Assembly: GCA_944376335.1 (NCBI GenBank)
Contig: CALWCH010000018.1
Span: 1 to 33,991 of the forward strand
Direction of reading: 5' to 3'
DNA: 33,991 bases
Source: an uncultured Clostridia bacterium
Lineage (GTDB): Bacteria > Bacillota > Clostridia > Christensenellales > Borkfalkiaceae
How positions within the stretch are numbered: position 1 is the stretch's first letter; every line of letters starts with the position of its first letter. Below, piece by piece: positions 7,427 to 14,895 of this stretch. The position numbers and the translations under genes are program-made. The notes beneath the pieces were generated by a model. It ran no database searches, was not told the DNA's origin, and worked only from the letters and a program-made list of their open reading frames with translations.

Positions 7427-8923
7427 TTACTTTTTGTCGTCCTTCTCCCGTTCGATGACGATCTCCATCGTGTCGTCCGAGCCGTCTGTGCCGTCCGTAT
7501 CGTCTTCAAAGCCTTCAAAGCCTTCAAAATCGTCGAGGTCGTCGAAGTCGTCCTCTTCCTCGTCCTTCGTCCGCTTGGGTTTGACGAGGTCGGGCATCTC
7601 CAGCCCCGCCATGCGGTAGAGGTCTTCAAGGGGCGGCAAGCTCTTCAAAAGTCCGCTCAAAAAGCCCGCCGTGGCGTTCTTGCCGTCCTTGCCCTCGCCG
7701 TTATCCCACACGGTGACCTTGTCGATCTTAACGCCCGCAATGGCCTTCACCTGCTCGGCAACGAGCGCTTCCAATTTGTCGGCAATGAGAAGGCGCACCG
7801 CCTCGTCCGACGAGCCCGCACTCTTGACGAGCGCGTCCATACCTTCGGCCTGCTTGGTGAGCTTTTCCATGATGCCGCGCGCCTCGGCGCTCATCTTGGC
7901 ATAAATTGCATCCGCCTCGCCCTGCGCCTTGCGCCTGATCTGCTCGGCAACGGCCTCGGCCTCAATTTCGAGTTTTCTCTTTTCGATATCGGCGGCGACG
8001 ATGACGTCGGCTTCCTGCGTGGCCTTCTCGCGGGAGGCACGCGAAACTTCCGCCTTCTCCTGTGCCGCATAGCTCTCTTCGAGGGCCTGCGCTTCCTTGA
8101 CCTTCTCGGCAGTCACGGCAAGGCGGCTCGCCTCGGCTTCCTTCTCGCGGAGCAAAGCGCGGGAGAGCGCGATATCTGCCTTTGCCTTGTTTTCGCCGTC
8201 GATGGCGGCACTCTCTGCCTCGGCAACGCGGATGCGCTGCTCCATCTTGGCGTTGGCTTCACCGATACTGCCCTTCTTATCCTCTTCGGCGACGGAGATC
8301 TTCGCGTCGTTGATGGCCTTTGCGGCGGCTTCCTTGCCGAGGGCGATGATGTAGCCCGATTCATCGGTGATGTCCGTCACGTTGACGTTGATGAGGCGGA
8401 GCCCCACCTTTTTGAGTTCCCCTTCGACGTTGCGGGAGATGGCCTCCAAAAACTTATCTCTGTCTGCATTGATCTCCTCGATGTTCATCGTCGCGATGAC
8501 GAGACGCAGCTGACCGAAGATGATATCTCTCGCCAAATCGGAAATTTGCTGCAGATTGAGCATTCTCAGGCGCTCTGCGGCGTTCTGCATGATGCCGGGA
8601 TCGGTGGAGACGCCCACGGTGAAGATGCTGGGAACGTCGATGCGGATGTTCTGCTTGGAGAGCGCGCTCTTTAAGTCCACAGAGATCGCAAGCGGCGTTA
8701 AGTCCATGAAGGTGTACTTCTGGAAGAAGGGCATGACGAAACTCGCGCCGCCGTGCACGCACTTGGCGGAACGGTAGGTGCCGTCGGGATTGGGGCTGAT
8801 CTTACCATAGATGATGAGGATCTTGTCGGGCGGGCACGTCTTGTACCGCACGGCGATCGTCAGCAAAATGAGGAACGCAATCAGCACCACAACGACAATG
8901 ACTGCAATGATAGCTGGACCCAT
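7427..8923 (-). CDS. floT: Flotillin-like membrane scaffold protein
   Basis: The 498-residue protein has one N-terminal membrane hairpin or helix (IIAVIVVVVLIAFLILL, residues 5-24), then a SPFH/PHB domain (about 30-200). A long alanine- and glutamate-rich coiled coil follows (about 200-370, many EAE and KAEA repeats). It ends in a very acidic tail (EEEDDFDDLDDFEGFEGFE) and a short basic end. Flotillins oligomerise at the inner face of the membrane and organise membrane microdomains. The preceding YuaF/NfeD-like gene on the same strand is its usual partner. The start is supported by AAGGAGAGAA just upstream. Structured repeat copy B separates it from that partner and is flanked by a duplicated copy of this gene's start region. 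Confidence 0.9.
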   Translation of the reverse strand: MGPAIIAVIVVVVLIAFLILLTIAVRYKTCPPDKILIIYGKISPNPDGTYRSAKCVHGGASFVMPFFQKYTFMDLTPLAISVDLKSALSKQNIRIDVPSIFTVGVSTDPGIMQNAAERLRMLNLQQISDLARDIIFGQLRLVIATMNIEEINADRDKFLEAISRNVEGELKKVGLRLINVNVTDITDESGYIIALGKEAAAKAINDAKISVAEEDKKGSIGEANAKMEQRIRVAEAESAAIDGENKAKADIALSRALLREKEAEASRLAVTAEKVKEAQALEESYAAQEKAEVSRASREKATQEADVIVAADIEKRKLEIEAEAVAEQIRRKAQGEADAIYAKMSAEARGIMEKLTKQAEGMDALVKSAGSSDEAVRLLIADKLEALVAEQVKAIAGVKIDKVTVWDNGEGKDGKNATAGFLSGLLKSLPPLEDLYRMAGLEMPDLVKPKRTKDEEEDDFDDLDDFEGFEGFEDDTDGTDGSDDTMEIVIEREKDDKK

Positions 8924-9247
8924 AAAAATTCTCTCCTTATATAAATTAAATTATTTTAGAACACAAAGAAACTTGTAAACCCATTTCTAAAATTACTGCC
9001 GCAAGCAAAACCACGCTTTTGCGGAGCGGCACCCAATTTGTCCTATGCTTAGGACTTTTGGGAGAAAGAGTGAATTTGCGCGAACTAAATTGAAAGCCCT
9101 TAAAACTCGCGCAAAGAGAGAAAACGAGCCGTCAAGACGCGCAGCGGCGAGCGGCGGTGTTTTCTCTTAAACTCGCGGAGAGATTTTTGCCTTTGCAAAA
9201 AGATCTTCGCGAAATCTCTTGCTGGACCCATAAAAATTCTCTCCTTA
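8913..9247. repeat. 27-bp direct repeats flanking element copy B
   Basis: Positions 8913-8939 and 9221-9247 are identical over 27 bases. The block covers the first four codons, the ATG and the AAGGAGAGAA ribosome site of the flotillin gene (minus strand). Everything between is element copy B. The outer copy creates a decoy start that would read about 40 codons into the element. Confidence 0.9.
8940..9220 (-). repeat. Dispersed structured element, copy B
   Basis: Copy B lies between the YuaF-like and flotillin genes, in their orientation. H1 is at 9174-9211 (GCAAAAAGATCTTCGCG with CGCGGAGAGATTTTTGC). H2 is GTCCTA-tetraloop-TAGGAC (9040-9055), next to CAAATT as in all copies. A single H3 unit (GCAAAA/TTTTGC) lies around 9005-9022. 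Between H1 and H2 it has nested stems (GAGAGAAAAC with GTTTTCTCT; TTTGCGCGA with TCGCGCAAA), shared only with copy E. Confidence 0.85.
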
Positions 9248-9289
9248 AAAATAATTTTATATCAGGTCAAGCGCACGGAGCGCGTTTTT

Positions 9290-9856
9290 TTACTTGCGTT
9301 TGACAACAGCAAAATCTTCGCGGTAACTTTCAATAGTCACTTCCACGTCGACGGGAATTTTTTCCGTTTCGTCGGTGACGGCGTCGATCTCCATATATCT
9401 CCCCTGCGCGGTGAGGGTGATCTTGCCCCTTCCGCTCCTTGCGGGGGGAATGGAGACGTACACCGTGGCGGTGAGCCCCTCCATCTTCGCCTTGACGACG
9501 TTGCCCGAGCACTGCAGTTTTGCAACGCCGCGCATCGCAAAGCCGACGGCGACAAGGGCAGCCGCACCCGTCACGACGGCGATCAAGATGGGCGCCCATA
9601 TGTTATCGGGCAGGAAGCTCGCCGCGGCAAAACCGCACCAGCCGCCGAGGGCAAAGAACGCCGTGATGCCCTTTACGGTGAAAAACGAGAGGCCGCCGTC
9701 CGTGTCCATATCACCGTCAAAGTCGGTGAAGTCACTGTCGCCCCCGCCGAAGGAGACGATGAGCAGGATGATCTGCACGACGAGCGCGACGGACGCGATG
9801 ACCGCGATCCAGAAAAAGACGTGTTCGATGGGGGTGAGCGTGGAAAGCCAGTTCAT
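9290..9856 (-). CDS. YuaF/NfeD-like membrane protein, flotillin partner
   Basis: The 188-residue protein has an N-terminal helix (about 12-36), an acidic loop rich in Asp and Gly (GGGDSDFTDFDGDMDTDGG) and a pair of helices (about 58-110). The C-terminal half (about 118-188) is a beta-rich domain fitting the NfeD/YuaF OB-fold (GLTATVYVSIPPARSGRGKI). Such proteins sit next to flotillin genes and associate with them in the membrane; the exact function is not settled. It follows the SLOG gene by ten bases in a four-gene leftward operon from rsmG. Confidence 0.8.
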   Translation of the reverse strand: MNWLSTLTPIEHVFFWIAVIASVALVVQIILLIVSFGGGDSDFTDFDGDMDTDGGLSFFTVKGITAFFALGGWCGFAAASFLPDNIWAPILIAVVTGAAALVAVGFAMRGVAKLQCSGNVVKAKMEGLTATVYVSIPPARSGRGKITLTAQGRYMEIDAVTDETEKIPVDVEVTIESYREDFAVVKRK

Positions 9857-9866
9857 TTTTTTCTCC

Positions 9867-10322
9867 TTAAATAAAGCGCACGGGTACGCCCTTCTGCTTG
9901 GCGTACGAGACGGTATAGGCGGTGCCGCCCTCTTCCTTTTCGAGGTGAGCGAGCACCAGATCGGCGCAGTCCACCATGTAGCGGTCGCGCGTGAAGTAGC
10001 CCCACTCGCTGAAGCCGGGCAGCATCACCGTCATCTTGTCGCAGGCGGCAAGAAGGTCTTGGTACTGCTCCCTGAAGGCCCTGGGAACGCTCTTATCGTG
10101 CCCTGCAAAGGGGATGCACGCCTCGATATAGAGGGGATAGCGGCACTTCAGGGCGACGAGATACTTCAGAGCGGTGAGGTCGAACCCCTGCGCCATGCCG
10201 CACAGAAAGCCCGTATAGCCCTCGCAGATGAGGCTCTCAAGCTCATACTGAAGGGCATCTTCATCGAGATGTTCACACACTCTGTGCCCCGTGAGGGCAA
10301 CCATCTTCTGACGTTCGCTCAT
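9867..10322 (-). CDS. YpsA/DUF1273-like SLOG-fold protein
   Basis: The 151-residue protein matches the SLOG superfamily members related to B. subtilis YpsA: TGHR at residues 11-14, GMAQGFDLTALKYLV near 42-56, an ADLVLAHL strand and a GTAYTVSYAKQKG end. SLOG domains bind nucleotides or related ligands. YpsA is linked to cell-division and stress phenotypes, but the chemical role is not established. Its ATG overlaps the rsmG stop as ATGA (10319-10322), so translation is probably coupled. Confidence 0.8.
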   Translation of the reverse strand: MSERQKMVALTGHRVCEHLDEDALQYELESLICEGYTGFLCGMAQGFDLTALKYLVALKCRYPLYIEACIPFAGHDKSVPRAFREQYQDLLAACDKMTVMLPGFSEWGYFTRDRYMVDCADLVLAHLEKEEGGTAYTVSYAKQKGVPVRFI

Positions 10323-11008
10323 AACGGCATACTCCTTTCCTTTCCCCTGCCTCGGGGATATTTTGCGGGCGTCGGCCTGCCCTTATTTACGGCGACGATG
10401 GTGCGCTCCCCCATCCCTTCGGGGAGGGAATAGGGATAGCACTTCCCCTCTCCCCCGCCCAGCAGGGAGAACGCGCGTTTCGCCTCTTCGAGTTCTTCCT
10501 CGATATTGCCGCTCTTATAAGCGAGGAACACGCCGCCCTCTTTCAAAAAGGGCAGACAGTACTCCGCAAGCGTGTTGAGGCGGGCGACGGCGCGGGCGAC
10601 GCAGACGTCGAACCGCTCCCGCCATTCCCCCCTTGCCGCATCCTCGGCGCGCATATGCAAAATTTCGGCGGGAAGGGAAAACTTTTCCTTGGCAGCCGTT
10701 AAAAAATCACACTTCTTTTTCGTGCTCTCCACGAGGGTAAACTTCAAATCTTTCCGCACCAGCATGAGGGGAATGGACGGAAATCCCGCCCCGGAGCCCA
10801 CTTCGAGAACGTCTGCACCCTCGGGAAAGAGGCTCTCCCCCGCCACGCTGTCGAAAAAGTGTTTGAAATATACCTCTCTTTCCTCGGTGATGGCGGTGAG
10901 GTTGTACTTCTCGTTATAACTTTGAAGGAACGTGCAGAAATTTTTTAGCACTTCTTTATTAGCATTTAGAAGGCTTTGCACGTTCTCCAAATTCAGCTGC
11001 TTCTCCAT
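10319..11008 (-). CDS. rsmG: 16S rRNA (guanine-N7) methyltransferase RsmG
   Basis: RsmG methylates N7 of a guanine in the 530 loop of 16S rRNA using S-adenosylmethionine. The SAM-binding motif VLEVGSGAGFPSIPL is near residues 67-81, preceded by YNEKYNLTAITEEREVYFKHFFDS, the family signature. Length (229) is normal. It is a classic origin-linked gene and here lies directly left of oriC, heading away. The predicted -10 hexamer ends only six bases before the ATG, so the mRNA would be leaderless, or the true start is a little further in. It is the first gene of a four-gene operon. Confidence 0.93.
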   Translation of the reverse strand: MEKQLNLENVQSLLNANKEVLKNFCTFLQSYNEKYNLTAITEEREVYFKHFFDSVAGESLFPEGADVLEVGSGAGFPSIPLMLVRKDLKFTLVESTKKKCDFLTAAKEKFSLPAEILHMRAEDAARGEWRERFDVCVARAVARLNTLAEYCLPFLKEGGVFLAYKSGNIEEELEEAKRAFSLLGGGEGKCYPYSLPEGMGERTIVAVNKGRPTPAKYPRGRGKERSMPL

Positions 11009-11014
11009 ACCCCC

Positions 11015-11043
11015 ATTATAGCATACTTTTTTGGTTTTTTCAA
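11015..11043 (-). promoter_or_regulatory. rsmG promoter
   Basis: On the minus strand: TTGAAA (11043-11038), 17-base spacer, TATAAT (11020-11015), directly abutting the rsmG start. Confidence 0.85.
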
Positions 11044-11080
11044 GGCTTCATGCCAAATCGGCGGCAATTTGTCTATAAGT

Positions 11081-11430
11081 GGAAAATATGGGATAACTTT
11101 ATCCACAATGTGGAAATCTGTGTGGATAAGTACCTCCTCTTCGACAAATTGCGCCCTTCTTCGTCACTTTCCGCCCCTCTTTTTCTCCTGAGGCCGAACA
11201 TCAATTCCACAATCAAAGAAGTTATCCACAGTTATCCACAATGACTGTCCACAGGCTATCCACAAAATTGCACCTTGCTCAAAGACTGCTTTTTGCGCCC
11301 GAAACGCTTGAAAAATGCGCCGTTTTGCGCTATAATGGCATAAAGACAACTTCCGCCGAACGTTATCCACAATTCAACAGCCACTATTACTACTATTATT
11401 ATAATATTTCTCTTATTATATATCCATCAA
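11081..11430. other. Chromosomal replication origin (oriC)
   Basis: Perfect DnaA boxes (TTATCCACA) occur at 11099-11107, 11222-11230, 11232-11240 and 11363-11371, with an inverted one at 11121-11129. Weaker boxes lie at 11245-11253 and 11256-11264. Eleven bases after the last perfect box, the strand complementary to 11384-11401 reads (3' to 5') GAT AAT GAT GAT AAT AAT. These are six consecutive DnaA-trio units, and they lead into an AT-rich stretch (11400-11424) suited to unwinding. Genes diverge from here: rsmG leftward, dnaN rightward. Confidence 0.95.
11308..11336 (+). promoter_or_regulatory. dnaN promoter inside oriC
   Basis: TTGAAA (11308-11313), 17-base spacer, TATAAT (11331-11336). 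The transcript would run through the last DnaA box and the trio array before reaching dnaN, which suggests control by DnaA binding. Confidence 0.8.
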
Positions 11431-11462
11431 GGGAGACGGGGCGGAATAAGGGAGGAAAGTGT

Positions 11463-12560
11463 ATGAAATTTGTTTGCAGCGGGCTCACCCTTTCGGAAGC
11501 CGTCAATAAGACGAGCAAGGCATGCGCCGTGCGCACCACCACCCCCATTTTGGAGTGCATCCGCATTGCAGCGTCGAGCGAGGACGTCACCCTTCTTGCC
11601 TCGGACGGCGAGCTCACCATCCGGAAGTCCTTCAAAGCGGAGGTCTTTGAGGAGGGGGAAATCTGTGTGCCCGGCAAGCTCTTTGCCGACTTCGTGGGAA
11701 AGCTCACCGATTTAGAGCTCACCTTAAAGACGAGCGAGAGGGGCCTTGAGATCGGCTACAGCGATTCGGGCAGCGCCATCCAAACGATGCCCGCCGACGA
11801 ATTCCCCAAAATAAACTTTGCCGTGGGCGAAAACAGTTTTGTGATGAAGAGCGGGGACTTAAAGCGCATCATTGCGGAGACCACCTTCTGCTGCGCGCAG
11901 GACGATTCCCGCCCCATCTTGAAGGGCTGCCTCTTTGACTTTCAGGACAGGCTCGAAGTCACCGCGCTCGACGGCTACCGCCTTGCCCTTGCGACGGCGG
12001 ACGTCCTTGCAAAGACGGGCGAAAAGAAGCTCATCTGCCCCGCGCGGACGCTTGCGGAAATTTCGCGCATGCTCGAAGAGGACGAAAGCGAAGTCACCCT
12101 CTATTCGGAGGGGGGCATGCTCATGATCTCCTCGGGCGACATGACCGTCGTCTCCCGCCTCTATACGGGCGACTTCATCAAAAAGGAGAGCGTCATCCCC
12201 ACGTCCTTTACGACCAAGCTCACCGTCGATAAAGCCTCCCTTTTGGCGAGCGTGGAGCGCGCCGCCATCCTCATCAGGGGGGATAAGAACAACCTTGTAA
12301 CACTGGACATTTCGGCGGGCACGGTGCGCATCTATTCCAATTCCGAGAGCGGCAACGTCTCCGAAAGCCTGCTTGCCGAGACGGAGGGGAAGGACCTCAC
12401 CGTCTCGATGAACGCCAAGTTCTTTTCGGACGCGCTCAGGGCTCTGAAAGAGGACCGCGTCACCGCCTCCTTCAACGGGCCCGTCTCCCCGTTCATCGTG
12501 GAGAACGCCTCGAATAAGGACAGCCTCTATTTGATCCTGCCCGTGAGAAATGCGCAATAA
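11463..12560 (+). CDS. dnaN: DNA polymerase III beta sliding clamp
   Basis: The clamp is a ring-shaped dimer that tethers the replicative polymerase to DNA. The 365-residue product has the usual length and three-fold repeated domains. Visible family stretches include VRTTTPILECIRI near the N-terminus, ASDGELTIRKSF, ALDGYRLALA near the middle and the C-terminal end SLYLILPVRN. The start ATG 11463 is set by GGAGGAAAG just upstream. dnaN normally follows dnaA, but here it follows oriC directly, with rsmG on the other side. Confidence 0.97.
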   Translation: MKFVCSGLTLSEAVNKTSKACAVRTTTPILECIRIAASSEDVTLLASDGELTIRKSFKAEVFEEGEICVPGKLFADFVGKLTDLELTLKTSERGLEIGYSDSGSAIQTMPADEFPKINFAVGENSFVMKSGDLKRIIAETTFCCAQDDSRPILKGCLFDFQDRLEVTALDGYRLALATADVLAKTGEKKLICPARTLAEISRMLEEDESEVTLYSEGGMLMISSGDMTVVSRLYTGDFIKKESVIPTSFTTKLTVDKASLLASVERAAILIRGDKNNLVTLDISAGTVRIYSNSESGNVSESLLAETEGKDLTVSMNAKFFSDALRALKEDRVTASFNGPVSPFIVENASNKDSLYLILPVRNAQ

Positions 12561-12575
12561 AGCCGTCATTTTCGC

Positions 12576-12604
12576 TTGACGAACGCGCCGAAAAACCGTA
12601 TAAT
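12576..12604 (+). promoter_or_regulatory. rpmH operon promoter
   Basis: TTGACG (12576-12581), 17-base spacer, TATAAT (12599-12604). Confidence 0.85.
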
Positions 12605-12648
12605 CAAACGGAAACCTCAAAAATAATCGCAAAATAGGAGAAATTACC

Positions 12649-12783
12649 ATGAAAAGGACGTATCAGCCCAAGAAGAGACAGAAGAGCAAGGTGCACGGCT
12701 TCCGCAAGAGAATGTCGACGACCTCGGGAAGAAAGGTGCTCAAGAGAAGAAGAAACAAGGGCAGAAAGCACATTTCCGCTTAA
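12649..12783 (+). CDS. rpmH: Ribosomal protein L34
   Basis: The 44-residue, very basic protein begins [19 protein letters not shown] and ends GRKHISA, the standard L34 sequence, and is part of the large ribosomal subunit. AGGAG lies seven to eight bases upstream of the ATG. It starts the conserved rpmH-rnpA-yidD-yidC-khpB cluster and has its own strong promoter. Confidence 0.97.
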   Translation: MKRTYQPKKRQKSKVHGFRKRMSTTSGRKVLKRRRNKGRKHISA

Positions 12784-12795
12784 AACACCGCGGAT

Positions 12796-13176
12796 ATGCA
12801 ATATCTGCGCCTCAAAAAGAAAAAGGATTTTCTAAAAGTCCTCAAAGCGGGAAAGCGCGCGCATTGCCGCTCTCTGACCGTCATATATTTCCCTTCCGAC
12901 GCCGTGAAGATGGCAGTCTGCGTGGGGAAGAAATACGGCAAGAGCGTGAAACGGAACAAGATCAAGCGATTGCTTCGCGAAGCGTTCCGCTCGGTGAAAG
13001 GCAGCGTTTTGCCCGCTTGTTCTTTTTTACTCATTCCCAAAGAGGCGGAGGAATATTCCTATGCAGTATTCAGGCGGGATATCCTCTGCATCCTCAGCAA
13101 GGAGAAACTGCTTGAAGATCAGGGCGATGCAGCTCATAAGGGGAAATGCCCGCTATCTCAGACGCAGGGTATTTAA
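12796..13176 (+). CDS. rnpA: Ribonuclease P protein component
   Basis: RnpA is the protein subunit that helps RNase P RNA cleave the 5' leader from precursor tRNAs. The signature KRNKIKRLLREAFR is near residues 52-65, and the N-terminus MQYLRLKKKKDFLKVLKAGKR is typical. The start is 12 bases after the rpmH stop, with only a weak ribosome site. The last 16 or so residues extend past the conserved core and overlap the start of yidD by 50 bases. Confidence 0.95.
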   Translation: MQYLRLKKKKDFLKVLKAGKRAHCRSLTVIYFPSDAVKMAVCVGKKYGKSVKRNKIKRLLREAFRSVKGSVLPACSFLLIPKEAEEYSYAVFRRDILCILSKEKLLEDQGDAAHKGKCPLSQTQGI

Positions 13177-13414
13177 GCCATATATAAAGGCCTTCTGCAT
13201 GTTCCTCATCGGGCTCTATCAAAAATACCTCTCCCGCCATACCTGCCTTTTTACGCCCACCTGCTCGGAATATACCAAGCGCTGCATCAACAATCTGGGC
13301 GTTATCCCCGGTATCCTTCTCGGCATATGGCGCATCCTTCGGTGCAACCCCTTCTCGAAGGGGGGATACGACCCCGCACCGGAGCAATACTTCAAACTCC
13401 GCTGGCTGCTCTGA
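13127..13414 (+). CDS. yidD: Membrane protein insertion efficiency factor YidD
   Basis: The 95-residue protein has the full YidD core: GLYQKYLSRHTCLFTPTCSE, a conserved CI...G.....R spacing and RCNPFSKGGYDPAP. It is a small membrane-associated protein thought to help YidC insert proteins. The frame is open further upstream, but ATG 13127 fits the family length, so the gene starts inside rnpA. Its stop is 24 bases before yidC. Confidence 0.92.
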   Translation: MQLIRGNARYLRRRVFKPYIKAFCMFLIGLYQKYLSRHTCLFTPTCSEYTKRCINNLGVIPGILLGIWRILRCNPFSKGGYDPAPEQYFKLRWLL

Positions 13415-13438
13415 AGCGGAAATTAGGGAGAAACTTAC

Positions 13439-14875
13439 ATGGACCTCTTATCCGTTGCCCTCCCTCTTTTAGAGGAAGGCTTCTATATCAACCTCAATTG
13501 GCTGGGCCAGGTGGTGCGCTGGATCATCGAGGGCGTCGGCATCGTCGGCGCCGGCGTCGTTGTGTTCACGCTCGTCTTAAAGCTCATCACCACCCCCTTC
13601 GACGTCTACCAGCGCGTCAAGATGAGAAAGCAGTCCCTCATCATGCGCGACATGAAGGACGACCTTGAAAAACTCCAGAAGCAGTACGCCAACGACAAGC
13701 AGACGTACAGCATAAAGATGATGGAGCTGCAGAAGAAGAACGGCTACAGTATGTTCGGCGCCTGCCTGCCCATGATCATCTCCTTCGTCATCCTCATCGT
13801 GGCGATTTCTGCCTTCCAGTCCTTCTCGCAGTACGCCAACCTCAACATGTATGAACAGATGGCGCACACCTACAACGCCGCCATCCTCGAATATGCTCCC
13901 GAGGGCACCGATTACCGCCTCTCCTCGAAGGACGAGAACACCCCCATCGTCACATGGACGTGGGACTACAACGAGCCGCACGAAGACAACGGCGTCGTAT
14001 ACACCATCTTCAAGGGCACGGACGGCATCAACCGCATGCGCGTCACCTCGCCCGAAAAGAGCGATTTCATCTACTACGAATACAACCTCGACGTCGACAC
14101 CGTCGAGAGAAGCTATTTTATCGATACCGACCTTCTCTATACCAACCAGCAGGACCCCGCGATCAAAGCGGCCCTCGACGAGCTTTTGAGTGCGGAGGGC
14201 GCGACGCTCGAGAGCGTCAGCCTTGCCTATGTGCAGGACTTCGGCGCGCGGGCGGCGGCGGAGTGGTTCCGCACCGAGAACGACCCCTCCTTCCTTTGGA
14301 TCAAGAACGTGTGGTACCCCGACGTCTCGTACGCCCACCCCATTCAGAGCTACAGCGACTTTACGAGCAGTTTTTCAAACCGCATCATCCGCGCGGACGG
14401 CACGGAGGCGGGCATCGGCGATATCTTCAGTGAGGCGGACTACAACTCCATGACGCTGCACCTTGGGGAGGAGAAGGAGCAGCCCAACGGGTACTTCATC
14501 CTCATCATCATCACGATCGGGCTCATGGTGCTGCAGCAGTTCATCATGATGAAGAGCCAGAAGGAGGCCAACCAGTACCAGACGGTGGACGGCCAGGGCG
14601 CCAAGACGCAGAAGATCATGATGGTCATGATGCCCCTCATCTACGCCATCACGGGCCTCATGTGGACGGCGGCATTCTCCATCTATATCGCCATGAGCTC
14701 CATCATCGGCATTTTGACGACGCTCATCTCCAACTTCTTCATTGACCGCTCCTTCCGCAAGAAGGAAGAGAAGGAACTCATCGAAAAGTATCAGAGAAAG
14801 GTGCCCACCGCCGTCAAAGAGGCGAAGGAAAGAAAGCAGGACAATTCTAAAAAAGACAAGACAAGCAAAAAATAA
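13439..14875 (+). CDS. yidC: Membrane insertase YidC/OxaI family, with a large inserted domain
   Basis: YidC inserts and folds membrane proteins, alone or with Sec. At 478 residues it is far longer than the 250-290 usual in Gram-positive bacteria. The membrane core is recognisable: TM1 at about 30-52, the cytoplasmic coiled hairpin at about 55-100, TM2 at about 105-132, FLWIKNVWYPDVS near 286-298, and the last helices at about 353-372 and 393-437. Between TM2 and FLWIK lie about 150 extra residues of soluble, Asp/Thr/Tyr-rich sequence that would face outside, with more extra sequence before the fourth helix. In TM1 the aligned groove arginine is a lysine (TLVLKLITTPF, K48). The C-terminal tail is strongly basic, as expected for ribosome contact. 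No lipobox is visible. Confidence 0.93.
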   Translation: MDLLSVALPLLEEGFYINLNWLGQVVRWIIEGVGIVGAGVVVFTLVLKLITTPFDVYQRVKMRKQSLIMRDMKDDLEKLQKQYANDKQTYSIKMMELQKKNGYSMFGACLPMIISFVILIVAISAFQSFSQYANLNMYEQMAHTYNAAILEYAPEGTDYRLSSKDENTPIVTWTWDYNEPHEDNGVVYTIFKGTDGINRMRVTSPEKSDFIYYEYNLDVDTVERSYFIDTDLLYTNQQDPAIKAALDELLSAEGATLESVSLAYVQDFGARAAAEWFRTENDPSFLWIKNVWYPDVSYAHPIQSYSDFTSSFSNRIIRADGTEAGIGDIFSEADYNSMTLHLGEEKEQPNGYFILIIITIGLMVLQQFIMMKSQKEANQYQTVDGQGAKTQKIMMVMMPLIYAITGLMWTAAFSIYIAMSSIIGILTTLISNFFIDRSFRKKEEKELIEKYQRKVPTAVKEAKERKQDNSKKDKTSKK

Positions 14876-14895
14876 ATCTCTATAAGGGGAAAAAA

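Noticed and set aside
8940-9220. Insertion sequence with transposase
   Set aside because: Only about 280 bases with no transposase frame. It may be mobile, but only as a non-autonomous element.
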